The notes under the pieces were generated by a model, which ran no database searches, was not told the DNA's origin, and saw nothing but the letters and a program-made list of their open reading frames with translations. Below, piece after piece: positions 45,070 through 55,490 of a stretch of DNA of 64,000 nucleotides (positions are counted from its first letter, which is position 1; every line of letters starts with the position of its first letter). Source of the stretch: Lumbricus rubellus. Its lineage: Eukaryota > Annelida > Clitellata > Crassiclitellata > Lumbricidae. Position numbers and translations under genes: made by a program. The stretch is from NCBI GenBank assembly GCA_945859605.1, contig OX243826.1, forward strand, positions 1,685,782-1,749,781, written 5' to 3'.

Positions 45070-45761
45070 GGTGTCCCGTCAAAAGCGCGCCGACAAAAGC
45101 GCGCTCGGGTCAAATGCGCGCCGACATAAGCGCGCGGCTTGGACCAAAGGCTGTACTTTCACTTCGCCTAACATAAATGAAAGTAATACCCACCTAGTAT
45201 TACTTCTCACCTACATGTACATGGGCCAATATTCAAAGCCTTTCATCAAGGCAATGATTCACAATTGATGACAGTTGTTTGTCCAAAAAATTAATAAGAA
45301 ATAATTTTAATTGCCGACTGACGAGACTTCAAAGGAAACCGAAAGATTCAAGGAGGTTCGCTATCTATACTGGTTGCTTACTTGCTCAGCTTAAACTACG
45401 GCAACCAATGCAAAGCAAAACGGCTATATAACTTAATTTTGTGGACATGAATTTTCGTCCGTAGTTCATGTTATTTGCAGATTTGCTCGGATTAGAATGG
45501 ACTCTTAACAATATAATTTTCCCAAAACTTTTAATTATTTTTTGAACATTAAAATTTTCTCTCGTTTGCATACTTGCCAGATAATTACACATGAGTTTGT
45601 TCTTGAGTTCTTTCGTTTTTTTGTCTGTGTATGTTAGTCTTTATTTTGTTCACTGCGCGCTTATGTCGGCGCGCATTTATCCTGCGCGCTTTTGACGGGT
45701 CGCTTATGTCGGCGCGCATTTGTCGGCGCGCTTTTGGCCTGCGAGCTTTTGACGGGTTACC
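45070..45761. mobile_element. Mutator-like non-autonomous element, 9-bp TSD
   Basis: Ends 'ggtgtcccgtcaaaagcgcg' and 'gcttttgacgggttacc' are inverted. The flanks 'agctatatt' (45061-45069) and 'agctttatt' (45762-45770) form a 9-bp TSD with one mismatch. Both terminal regions carry CpG-dense sub-repeats 'aagcgcgccgaca'. The MP4 flank (about 34826-34850) has no insert. A 9-bp TSD suggests the Mutator superfamily. Confidence 0.75.
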
Positions 45762-46649
45762 AGCTTTATTCAATAAGATCATCCTTTATTCACGTTGATA
45801 AGTTGCTTCGTTACAGTGCCGAAGAACATTCTCAATTTCTCATGCCACTAAAAGCAGTTTATTATGATTACCAGCTAGAGATAATGCGATCGCGTTATTC
45901 CCATTGCAACATCATTTTCACACTTGACTCTGAACGTTGTAAGAAATACACGATGTTACTATTATAGTGAACGATTAACTCCTCTAAAGCATGAACATTG
46001 AACGTGCAGCGATACTGCATTGAAGATCTGATAGGTAGGTTGTCTATTATAATACTAACCACTTTCGCTCGAAATGCCTTCGCTGATGTACTTGCTCCAA
46101 TGCTCCAATGTCATCCATCGCTCCAGATTGAATGCGAATGCGAAGCAGAATACTATTCGACCTGCACATTGTGCACAATGGACATCGTTTATTTCACAAG
46201 TCTCAGAAACTGCGACTTATGCATCGATAATACTCGAGCAATTATAGGTCACTGAAGAACCCAGTCTCGTTTGAAAAGAGCGAGAATCTGATGTTGACCT
46301 ATGACTAAAATCGTGACTAAGATTTTGTTTTATAATTTGTTCCAGTATGATAGTTAGCCTACATGATATTTTGACTTAGCCTATATTTTTTAATTATGTC
46401 TAATCATCGTAGTTGAGTTTAATAATACAAGTTTTCTTGTTCCATTGTTTGGCGAAATGTTTTTGTCCTGTTATTATATGAATTTAACTTTTGCCTATAA
46501 TAGTAAAACAATGCTTATTGATTCGCTAAATTAAAAAAGTTAATAAAACGACATTCTTTGTAAATGTCATTATTGTCCCTTGATGAGAATGACGATGGTG
46601 TTGAGTCATGATGACGACCACGATGATGATGATTCATTCATTCATTCAT

Positions 46650-46920
46650 TATTAGCATTTATATAGCGCCTCTTCAAGGAACTACTCAGAGGCGCTCCCA
46701 GCCCAGCCACGACCAAAGAAAAAAGACTTAAGAGACTTTAGAAATAAAGATTGACTAGACAGGTGGAGGAAATGGAGGTTTGGGGGAGGTCATTCCAGAT
46801 TGACGGTCCCACAACCGAGAAGGCTCGGCGCTGTCTGGTATATAGCTAAGCGAGCCCGTGGAACAAGCAGTTGTCCCTTCGCAGCGGAGCGAAGGGCCCG
46901 ACGCGCTTCAATGTCAGAGG
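46650..46920 (-). mobile_element. SINE/LINE-like repeat
   Basis: Tail 'tatatagcgcctcttcaagg', 'agaggcgctcccagcc', then 'gacggtcccacaaccgagaa' and 'gaacaagcagttgtcccttc'. Likely a retroelement 3' region; no full frame seen. Confidence 0.5.
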
Positions 46921-46929
46921 ACGCGCAGA

Positions 46930-46932
46930 TAA

Positions 46933-46972
<40 letters not shown>

Positions 46973-47007
46973 GTGGTAGTGGTGATAATAATCATGATGA
47001 CGACCAC

Positions 47008-47050
<43 letters not shown>

Positions 47051-47155
47051 ATGATTATGATAGTGGTGGTGGTGGTGGTGGTGGTGGTGGTGGTGGTGGT
47101 GATAATAATGATGATGACGATGATGATGATGATGATGATGATGATGATATAATAA
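46930..47155 (+). repeat. (GAT)n/(GGT)n microsatellite
   Basis: Compound ATG/GGT/ATA trinucleotide tract. Confidence 0.93.
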
Positions 47156-47409
47156 TATTCATTTTATTCAACAATCCGGTTGACAGACCGCAACCGGTTA
47201 CAGTGTAGGCCTACAATTATACAGTTAAAACAATTCACAAGAACGGAGATCACAGAATACACAAATCTTAACCGTACGACCTGGACAGACAGCCTGCAGT
47301 ACATTGCGCTAATAGCAGCCTACAAAGCATATCCGCCCAACGGAGGCTCGAAATCGATACCTCTCGCAATCTACGCCAGCGTGCTGTCCATTAGGCCTAC
47401 TATTATAGC

Positions 47410-47418
47410 AGATGATGA

Positions 47419-47452
<34 letters not shown>

Positions 47453-47562
47453 GGTGGTGGTGTTGGTGGTGGTGGTGGTGGTGGTGGTGGTGGTGGTGGT
47501 GGTGGTGGTGGTGGTGGTGGTGGTGGTGGTGGTGGTGGTGGTGGTGATGATGATGATGATGG
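47410..47562 (+). repeat. (GAT)n(GGT)n microsatellite
   Basis: About 150 bp of nearly pure GGT flanked by GAT units. The poly-Gly, poly-His and poly-Val frames are artefacts. Confidence 0.95.
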
Positions 47563-47699
47563 CAATGCTGGAAATGAATCTTCTGCCACCCGAGGATTAG
47601 ATGGGTGTACATACATGTATGACATTATATGTACGCACGTGTTATATTTATGTATGTATGTATGTACATGTATTGTTTGTATGTATGCATGTATGCACG

Positions 47700-47925
47700 T
47701 ATATATGAGTATTTATTATAGCGCCCTTTAAGATTACTACCCAGAGGCGCTCAGGAACACAGCGCAAACACTGAATTCGAATTCCACGCCGAACCGAAGC
47801 GCAAGAGCAATTGCGAGTGACGGACTTGTTCAGGGTCCTTGCGCGACGGTTTAAATGGATTAGAACGCGTGACGTTCTGCTTCCAATTCACCGAACATAC
47901 CACCGCGGACCACAAAGTGGACAGC
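47700..47925 (-). mobile_element. tRNA-derived SINE, minus orientation
   Basis: 'tattatagcgccctttaaga', 'agaggcgctcaggaacacag', 'gcaagagcaattgcgagtga' and 'cttgttcagggtccttgcgc', with a decayed head ending 'accaccgcgg'. Confidence 0.75.
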
Positions 47926-48596
47926 ACTTCCATAGAGTTTTACCTATAGGAAGTGTAAATGATTCGTTTTTTCCGCATCAACTTCATCTAATGGTCTGCA
48001 GGCATACACTGTAAATTGTATATCTTGCCGCTCCTCAATTTAGCACATGGGAAACCATTTCAGTTGAGGGCGGAGTCAAAGTGGGCTCACTAGTTTTGAA
48101 GCGGGATTCGATTGACAGAACTAGCGAACAACAGAGTTAAGTGTGCGGCAGAATAATTATAGTCAACATTGCAAGAGCAATCAAAACCGTTTAATTGGTT
48201 TCAGATCGAGCTAACACAATGCCAGCAATGTTTAATTCAATTCAGAACCAAGCAACTTAATATATCTGATGACAACAGTAGGCCTACTGTTACAAACAAT
48301 TATAGTCGTGAACACTGAACAGTCAATAAATGTGGCCTCCCATTGACCCATAATAACTGGTTGCTTGATTATTGGAAGTTCTTGTGCATGGGCTACTTGT
48401 GAATATCCATCAAACGCAATCACAAAATGTTGCAGTGTTTGTGTGGAAGGAAAAAATCTGTCGCCGCTGCGTGTTTGATACAATGCAAAGACCATCGATG
48501 GTCATAAATAATCTTTACGGTTATGTAGGGCCTAAGTCTGTACTACAATAGCTTCTTGTTGTCAGGATCTCGTATTTATATGTAGGCCCACATCGC

Positions 48597-48766
48597 GACG
48601 CCTCACTGTGAACTCGGCTAGACTCGGAAACGAGCGCCTCAAGTCATGGAGATAAATCAGCTGAATCAGTTCTAACTAGAGATTTCCATCTTAAGTTGTC
48701 TTAACTAACTCACAGTCGAACGCCACCGACTTCCACAGTTTTGGATTCGCACAGCTGCATGACAAA
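48597..48766 (+). promoter_or_regulatory. upstream boxes and 5' leader of MP6
   Basis: 'gacgcctcactgtgaactcg' (48599) and 'actcacagtcgaacgccacc' (48708) are shared with the orphan exon (35820; 35959). The second box is shared with MP3 (13001), and the first with MP4, MP5 and MP7. Spacing to the ATG is about 168 and 58 bp. A conserved promoter is inferred. Confidence 0.45.
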
Positions 48767-48830
48767 ATGTTTCGATTATTTTCTACGGAGAATATTTTCT
48801 TATGCGCCGTCATTTTTAAGATAATTGTCG
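48767..48830 (+). CDS. MP6 exon 1, signal peptide
   Basis: 64 nt reading MFRLFSTENIFLCAVIFKII and VG, after the usual 'gacaaaATG' context, with a GTAAGT donor at 48831 in phase 1. Intron 1 is only 364 bp. Confidence 0.82.
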
Positions 48831-49194
48831 GTAAGTTTAATTTCATTTTTTGCATGTGCATGTTCAATTTAGTCATTAAGTCGACATCCTAAAACAAACC
48901 TAATAGCCCTATCCTAGACTCAATCTCATTTCTGATTTTGTTGACGCAATGAATACGGTTGACTTTGACCGTTTGTAGCCTAATCACTTTAAGCGCTTGT
49001 TCTTCCGGTCTTGTATGAATTACGGCGTTATAGGCCTAATTATAATAGATTATTTCATCATTGTGGATTATGCCATAAAGTTAATTTTGAATTAAAGAGA
49101 ATGCATTATCATGCACCTTAGCCTGCTATAATGTTTTCTTATTTGTTGTCGATGGTGGAATATGCTTTCGATGCAGTCAACTGCTTTGTTGTAG

Positions 49195-49620
49195 TTGGCC
49201 AAGAGTCGCAGAATTATGCAAACTGCGATTTGACTAACACTTGCTTGGAAAAGACAACTCAAGAATCAGTAAACGAAAGATCAGTTAGACCTACGGCAAA
49301 GATGATAGGTGACAAACAACCTTCTTCAAACACTCAATTTACTATTCGTACTTTACAAAATGAAGCACCATTCCAAACATCCTCCAAAGTTTCAATGCAT
49401 TCTCCGGGTGAGCCATCGACTGAAGCTACTCGTGACAGTAAATCTACAGGTGACATTGACACTGCACTCTACACAACAACACCAATATCTATAATCAAAC
49501 TACTCGCAGAAGTAGCAGACGGAAAATCTCAAGTGGCAGATGACGTTGCAAAAGTATTCACTGTCGCAATGAGAACGGCTGAAACATCGAAATCAGCTCA
49601 GAGCTCGAAGCTTGCAGAAG
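49195..49620 (+). CDS. MP6 exon 2, Ser/Thr-rich mucin-like stalk
   Basis: 426 nt between the acceptor 'ttgttgtag' (49193-49194) and the GTAGAA donor (49621). It begins VGQESQNYANCDLTNTCLEK, keeping both stalk cysteines. A Ser/Thr-rich middle (STEATRDSKSTGD) follows, and the end is TVAMRTAETSKSAQSSKLAEG. It is in frame with exons 1 and 3, and predicted to be extracellular and O-glycosylated. The open frame upstream of 49195 is intron. Confidence 0.82.
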
Positions 49621-49750
49621 GTAGAATTTCAATATCTGCTAAAATTACAAAAAAATTATTTGTTTAGCCTATAATTATTGTATATTTGTAATTGCATGTA
49701 GTAACAGTTTTACAGTGAGTCGACATTGGAAGGTTTCATTGCACAGAATG

Positions 49751-50066
49751 TGAATGACAACATGCATGGTGGTTGGACTTAGCGGGTGAACATGAAAACT
49801 AACAATTATTTGCATGTCGATTTGAAAGAGTTCTTGAAGTGTCTGCAAATTGACTAAAATGACTATGGTCGTGTGCGTTATAACATGCATTGTCAGAGTT
49901 CTTTAAATATCGCGATAAACGTCGGACTTTCATTTCATTGGCGGCGGAAGAAAATGAGCGCTTCTCTATTTTACGACAGTGGAAAATTATGAATGACAAC
50001 ATGCATGGTGGTCGGACTTAGCGAGTGAACATGAAAACTAACAATTAGGCTATTTGCATATCGATT
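49751..50066 (+). repeat. pair of ~73-bp direct repeats
   Basis: 'gaatgacaacatgcatggtg' with downstream 'gtgaacatgaaaactaacaa' occurs at about 49752-49823 and 49990-50066, in MP6 intron 2. Confidence 0.8.
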
Positions 50067-50489
50067 TGCGATTCCCATTATTTTTATGTAACTGCAATCA
50101 CAATAATTGCACATTCATGAAACGTCTTTTTAACTCTTCGGAGGTGAGGTGACGCATTAAAACGAACACAGTCTCAGTAGCTCTCATATAGCCTAATGCC
50201 ATTCGGTTTTTCTGCTTTTGGTGTAATTTTAATAATATCCAATTATCGCGTACGAGTAGGCCTACCCGATATTGCATTAAACATTTTAAGAGCAAGTAAT
50301 TTTTCACGCACTAATCGCACGCGTTAATCGCGATGAATCATCGGCCATCCTTTTATGTATAAGTTCATTCCAACCACGATGAACGTTATTAATCCATACT
50401 GGTGACCACGATTTCTATAAACAACCATGATGCCCAGACGCAATCTTTGCTGTCACGGCAACTTCATATTTTAGTGTTTGTTATTGCAG

Positions 50490-51511
50490 TTTACACTATC
50501 AGTGACGGGTGGACGTTTGGTGAAGCTCTTTCCTGTACTGGGGATGTGATCAAGCTGAATGGTCTTATATACGTACTATGCGAAATCAAAGGACCGAGCT
50601 ACTCTGGGTCTAGGCTGAATTTTTATGTTTACGATGATAACATTCCTCATGATCTTCTAATGATAATTGTTTCGGAAAGGATTAGAAGACCTGGAAACAT
50701 GTTCGCCTTTGAAAACTCGAGTCATTTTTACGTTAATGATGATGATTGCAAGTGCATTTGGAAGATAGACCCACTTAACAATAATGTTCGCAAGTGGTCT
50801 ATGGGGTCAGTGGTAAGTATATCATTAGCCAATGCCAATCATCTGCTGTCGATGAGGCGCATTAGAGACACTATGCATCTCGAGGTTTTAGATCAACGTG
50901 CGAAACTCATAAAACGTTTTCCGTTTCCCGAAGACTGCCTCATTCTACTCAATGCCATTCAGAAACCTAATGGGGAGTTCATCACCGTCCAGTACTTAGA
51001 CTGGAGGCGTGGCATGCGTGTAAGTTTCTTAGACACTGACGGAAGAGTTATCTGTCAGTTTAGTCTAAAAGAATTTGTTCCTATAATAGATGTTTTATGG
51101 TTTTGGAACACACACTACTTTTTTTATGTGGTTATAACTTCGAATGGGCACTTATACGTGTTCAATGAAAACACCAGACACAGGAATTTAACCATTCTTA
51201 GTGTCACCATTAGCAGCGACATAGAAAAGAATGGCGTGGAGATGTCCCGAAACAATGGAAGGCGTATGATTATCAGACAGCCAAGTGTGGCAGATATACA
51301 CGGGCGGCGCGTGCGGCTGGTAACGAATGATGGTGTTACAATAGCAAATGTTTTATTCGACATAGACCTGTATATATCGGAAAGAAAACCCCTAATTTGG
51401 AACCATAGGGGCCGAAAAAAAGAAAATGGCTTGTACTACGATGCAAGAAAGAAGGAGTTTGTTAGGATTCAAAAGATTTGGCGTCTAAAAAATCTTAATC
51501 AACATAATTAG
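50490..51511 (+). CDS. MP6 exon 3, secreted beta-propeller domain
   Basis: Starts after 'ttattgcag' (50488-50489) and encodes 340 codons including the stop, beginning VYTISDGWTFGEALSCTGDV. Motifs: LIYVLCEI, HFYVNDDDCKCIWKID, LEVLDQRAKLIKRFPFP, AIQKPNGEFITVQ, HLYVFNENT and YYDARKKEFV. All four family cysteines are present. Blades 2 and 3 are more diverged than in MP1/MP2, and the C-terminus ends RLKNLNQHN instead of the usual IWTI.KN. Exons 1-3 make one 503-residue frame without lesions, so MP6 is probably a functional, secreted mucin-propeller protein. Ligand unknown. Confidence 0.85.
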
Positions 51512-52259
51512 ACCTACACCCATCTGACACAGAAACTCTAAAGATGAGTAGACTATAATGGTTTAATTACATAAAATTCATAAATGGATTTTTTTTAAAC
51601 GCGAAGAAAAACGAGTTCGTTAATCAGAGAATTTCGAGTAGGCTACGCGGACATTAGGCAAAGACTTAGGCCTACCTGAGAGGCAATGATGAATAACGAC
51701 CCATTCGCAAATCCATTACACCCGTAATGGATAGTTAAACACCCCAGCTCTACTTTTCCTCGCAAATAACAAGTTTCTGAATAGCATGCGAACACTCACT
51801 AGTTGCATGTATGTCTTTGTTGCAAGCCTAGTATTATGTAGTGTAGGGTATAATTATTATATGTAGGCCTATGGAGAGTTGACATTAATTTTCTTGAATT
51901 AACTATAGGCCTAATTAAATTTAAAAAAATATTATCACGATGCGTGTTTCCTTTGTATTAAATGTTCGCTTGTTTTCTTCAAGAATATTCTGCTAAATAC
52001 GCTCTGACTTTGTCCCGAACCAACAAACAAACACGATAGGCTTACAATTATGGCAGTAAACAATTCTTTAACATAATTTGGTTAAAAAGGGGGTGTCAGA
52101 GGAGAAGATGATATGGATGGAAGAGCGGGAAGAACGGAAGGTCGGAGGGTGGGACAAGATGAAAACGGGATGGATGTCGTGAGTGTGAATGAAAAGAGAA
52201 AACAACTGATGCATGGACACTGTAGTGAAGCTGTGAGACTGACGGTGAGAAGCAAGAGT

Positions 52260-52510
52260 TGTCTATCTTTCTCGCTTCCATCTCGCTGTCTTTCTTTCGG
52301 TCTGTGTGTGTGTGTGTCTCCCTCTCCCTCTCTTTCTCTCCCCTCTCTCTCCCTTACTCTTTGTCTGTCTGCCTGTCTGTCTCTTTATATATTATATATA
52401 TATAATGTCTCTGCCTGTCTGTCTGTATCTCTCTCGCACACACACAAACACACACAAACACATACACAAACACACACAAACACACACACAAGCACACACA
52501 AACACTCACA
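52260..52510 (+). repeat. (CT)n, (TCTG)n and (CA)n microsatellites
   Basis: Compound low-complexity region. The long open frame at 52113-52676 that crosses it has no domain and is compositional. Confidence 0.9.
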
Positions 52511-53550
52511 AACAGGGGCAGCGGCGTGTCTAGCGGAGGAAAGAAAGATGCAGAAATACCATGCATTTCTAGACACGCACGTTTGTATACCCCTGGCCCT
52601 GGAAACATTGGGCCCCATCAACAGCGCAGTCCTCAATTTGATATCGGACATTAATTTGGTCGCCACCTCACACTAGCTACTGGTGAACCGCGAGAGACCA
52701 TGGCCATTTATTTCAGAGGCTGTCTATCACAATTCAGCGGTTCAACGCCGTAGCATTTTAGTGGCTCCTATTAATTATAGAAGACCTACGCCCGAAATGG
52801 ATGAGGTTTAGCCGTTCCAGGCACATTGCTTTTATATTTTATAAGTCCACGTGGCAACAAAGTAGGCCACCTCAGGGCAAAAAATAAAATAATAATCAAT
52901 CAATCAATCAATTCACTTTATTGCAACCAAAAAAACACAAGATGACAGCAAAAGTACGGTATTGCATCAAACTGAATGAAAAACAGGCTATTATTGTTGG
53001 AGCTGTAGGCCTATTAACCGTAATAAATTATGTCAACAATGCAAGACTATCGCAATTATTACTGCCTTGCTGTTCACTGATCCAACGCATCCTACAGCGA
53101 AGGAAATGCTAAGTCGACCTTTGACAATTAGAATTATTATTGCATTAATTTTTTAGCCTAATAGTTATTAGTCACCAACAAAACACCCCTTTTATGGATA
53201 TTTCTGTGTGTTATAAGTTTAATTATTCCGAGTTCGTGAAATAATGTAAATAAATAACCAAGTAAGTCGAGCTGTAAGCTTATTATGCCAAACAAATTTT
53301 TTCGAGGGCAATGGTCTCTGTTGTCATAAGCCCTCTTCGAATCTGAATCGATCCATCCAGTTCATGAATCAACAACGTCTTCAGACCGTGTTTGTAGGCT
53401 GTATTCCCATTTAGGCTATCAATCGTGCTACCCAACAAACGCACTAGTCTTTATAATGACGCCAGTTCGTCTACATATTTTTCGATGGCCAGTACAAAAA
53501 AATTCGTCTAATTGGTATCAGACGGAGACGATACAATACCCGCACTGTCT

Positions 53551-53690
53551 GCTAAAACAGTTCAATATCTGGTGCTAGTAGACACTGCTGCATTATTATA
53601 AGCAGTCAATTATAGAAGTGGCTAAAACAGTTCAATATCTGGTGCTAGTAAACACTGCTGCATTATTATAAGCAGCCAATTATAGAAGTG
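53551..53690 (+). repeat. 70-bp tandem duplication
   Basis: Two almost identical 70-bp units, each starting 'gctaaaacagttcaatatct' and ending 'tatagaagtg', in the MP7 upstream region. Confidence 0.92.
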
Positions 53691-54080
53691 GGTTCTGATT
53701 GATCAAAAGCTGAACTGATCCGCAGGGCATCGGAAGTTTATGCTGTTTTAACATCGGATATCGTCACAACTGCGTGACAACATTTTCAAAATCCTCGTCT
53801 AGGCTACCACCCTGAAGGTCACATGTGTTTTATATATTATGTTGCTCGCTGACAGAATAGATCTTTGTTTGATGTGTCCCTTTGATGTCTGACGCCTCGC
53901 TCTGGACTCAACCAAAAGAGAACTGAAGTTACTGAAAGACACGCATTGAGAGTGGTCTTAAATAAACTCTGGCTACAAATTTTGACGCTGTACGTCTTAT
54001 CTAGTTTAAGAACATACGCCAACGACTTGAACAGTTTAAAATAATAGCCTAATTGTTCGCATCAAATGTTGCCTGACAAA

Positions 54081-54144
54081 ATGTTGAGAGTATTTTGTGT
54101 GATGAATCTTTTCTTAGCCATCGTAATTTCTAAGATGATAGACG
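54081..54144 (+). CDS. MP7 exon 1, signal peptide
   Basis: 64 nt reading MLRVFCVMNLFLAIVISKMI and DG, with the 'cctgacaaaATG' context and a GTAAGT donor at 54145 in phase 1. It is a close match to the MP4 signal peptide. The next family exon found downstream is exon 3 at 57681. Confidence 0.8.
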
Positions 54145-54244
54145 GTAAGTAAAGTTTTTTGCATATGTTTTATGCGTGAACCACAATTTTTTCAGCTTGG
54201 ATTCGATTTGATAACTTAATTTACTTCTTCAACTAAATAAAAAC

Positions 54245-55240
54245 CATGGGCGGAGACTTAGGTGAGACATGGGGGACGGTCCCCCTTGATGGTTGCGGTG
54301 GGGCACATAGGTGCAATCACGTCCTAAAAGTTGGGGAGGACCATAATGAATCACGTCCTAAAAGTTGGGGGACCATAATAATAAAGTTAGGGGACCACTC
54401 AAAAGTTGGGGGACGCGTCCCATGGGTCCCATAGGGTGGTTGCGCCTATGGTGGGGGACGGCCTATGCATTGCCCCTCGTTAAGTGTTAGGACATGTACA
54501 CTTCACGAACATAGAGATCTTCCAACAAAATATTAATGGCGCAATGACAAAAAAGGTTGCCAGCTATTTTGGTTGGGAAAAATTGTTATGTTTCTGAAGA
54601 AATTCCGACCAAATGACTAGAAAAGCCAGCAACATTTGTGACAGAGAAATTTGGTTTTTCCTAAATATTCCGGCCAGATAACCAAAAACGGTCGTCAGAA
54701 AGTATTGCCGGTGTTACGAAAAGGAGTATCCCCCTGAAAGCTATCCGGGGGAGATGAATTAATCTATCCCCGGATGGAATTAACCGGTCTAGACTATCCC
54801 GGGGATAAACCATTCTATCCCATTTTTGAAAAATGCGTATAACTGAAAAATTTAAACTCTAATCAAAATTTAATGTGGCCCTAATTGTTTTAAATGTCCT
54901 AAGCGATGTTCAGAGAAAGGCAACTCGAAATTATTTAGTGACTCTAAGTGTTCTTATGTGTTTTAAATGTTCTAAATGCTATAAAATCAAAGCAAAAAAT
55001 TAACTAGTAGGAATAAACATACCCGCTAGTGTCATTGGTCAAAACAAAGCATATGAACATGAATTTGCAAAAATAAATACACGCGGAAGTGGCTTTTTTA
55101 TACTTTTCTTCATTTTGGGGATACGATTAACACGGGGGATACTCTCATTCGTGACACCGGCAAAACGATGAAAAATTTCATCGGCAACTCAGCCATTCGT
55201 CCGCCCAAAATCTCGCGTCCTTCCTTCGGCGACACGTACG
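54245..55240 (+). mobile_element. nested MITEs
   Basis: The outer sequence matches the 62348-62761 element ('catgggcggagac' start; 'aaaatctcgcgtccttcctt' near its end), but its right terminus is missing. Insert A, 54306-54450, has ends CATAGGTGCAA/TTGCGCCTATG and flanks 'gtggggca'/'gtggggga' (8-bp TSD, one mismatch). Insert B, about 54708-55160, has ends CCGGTGTTACGAA and the near-inverse TTCGTGACACCGG, each followed or preceded by 'gtatccccc'-type sequence. Confidence 0.7.
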
Positions 55241-55490
55241 TCCAGGGCTTAGAACTGCACAACCCCTTCTTTCCTTTCCGATCCTCCGTGGTAAATTACT
55301 TCCAATCGGAAGACAATGACCTTTTTGCCAGTTTTAACTGCGCATAAGTGCTTCTATAACGGCACACATCCATTTAGAACTGAACATTTTGTGTAGGCTA
55401 CTGTAACAGCTGCACGTTAAAAAGCCCTGCGTACGTCCCCCGCAAGTTGTAGACCAAGTCTCTGCTCATGATTATAATTATAGTCTAAGT

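Larger units (their letters stand above)
44692..48766. other. MP5-MP6 spacer
   Basis: The first ~1.9 kb parallels the MP4 3' flank. The rest contains the Mutator-like element, microsatellites, SINEs and the MP6 upstream region (related pieces of MP4 upstream repeats at 48000-48210). No other gene seen. Confidence 0.6.
51512..54080. other. MP6-MP7 spacer
   Basis: No gene seen. CT/CA microsatellites at 52260-52510, a (CAAT)n tract at about 52892-52912, a 70-bp tandem pair at 53551-53690, a 'cagacggagacgatacaata' unit at 53518, and the promoter-type box 'gacgcctcgctctggactca' at 53890. Confidence 0.6.

Noticed and set aside
47180..47731. 183-codon open frame with poly-Asp/poly-Gly
   Set aside because: Crosses a pure GAT/GGT microsatellite; flanks show no domain, splice signals or family match.
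52113..52676. 187-codon plus-strand open frame
   Set aside because: Mostly CT and CA microsatellite translation; opposite strand is also open, typical of low-complexity DNA.
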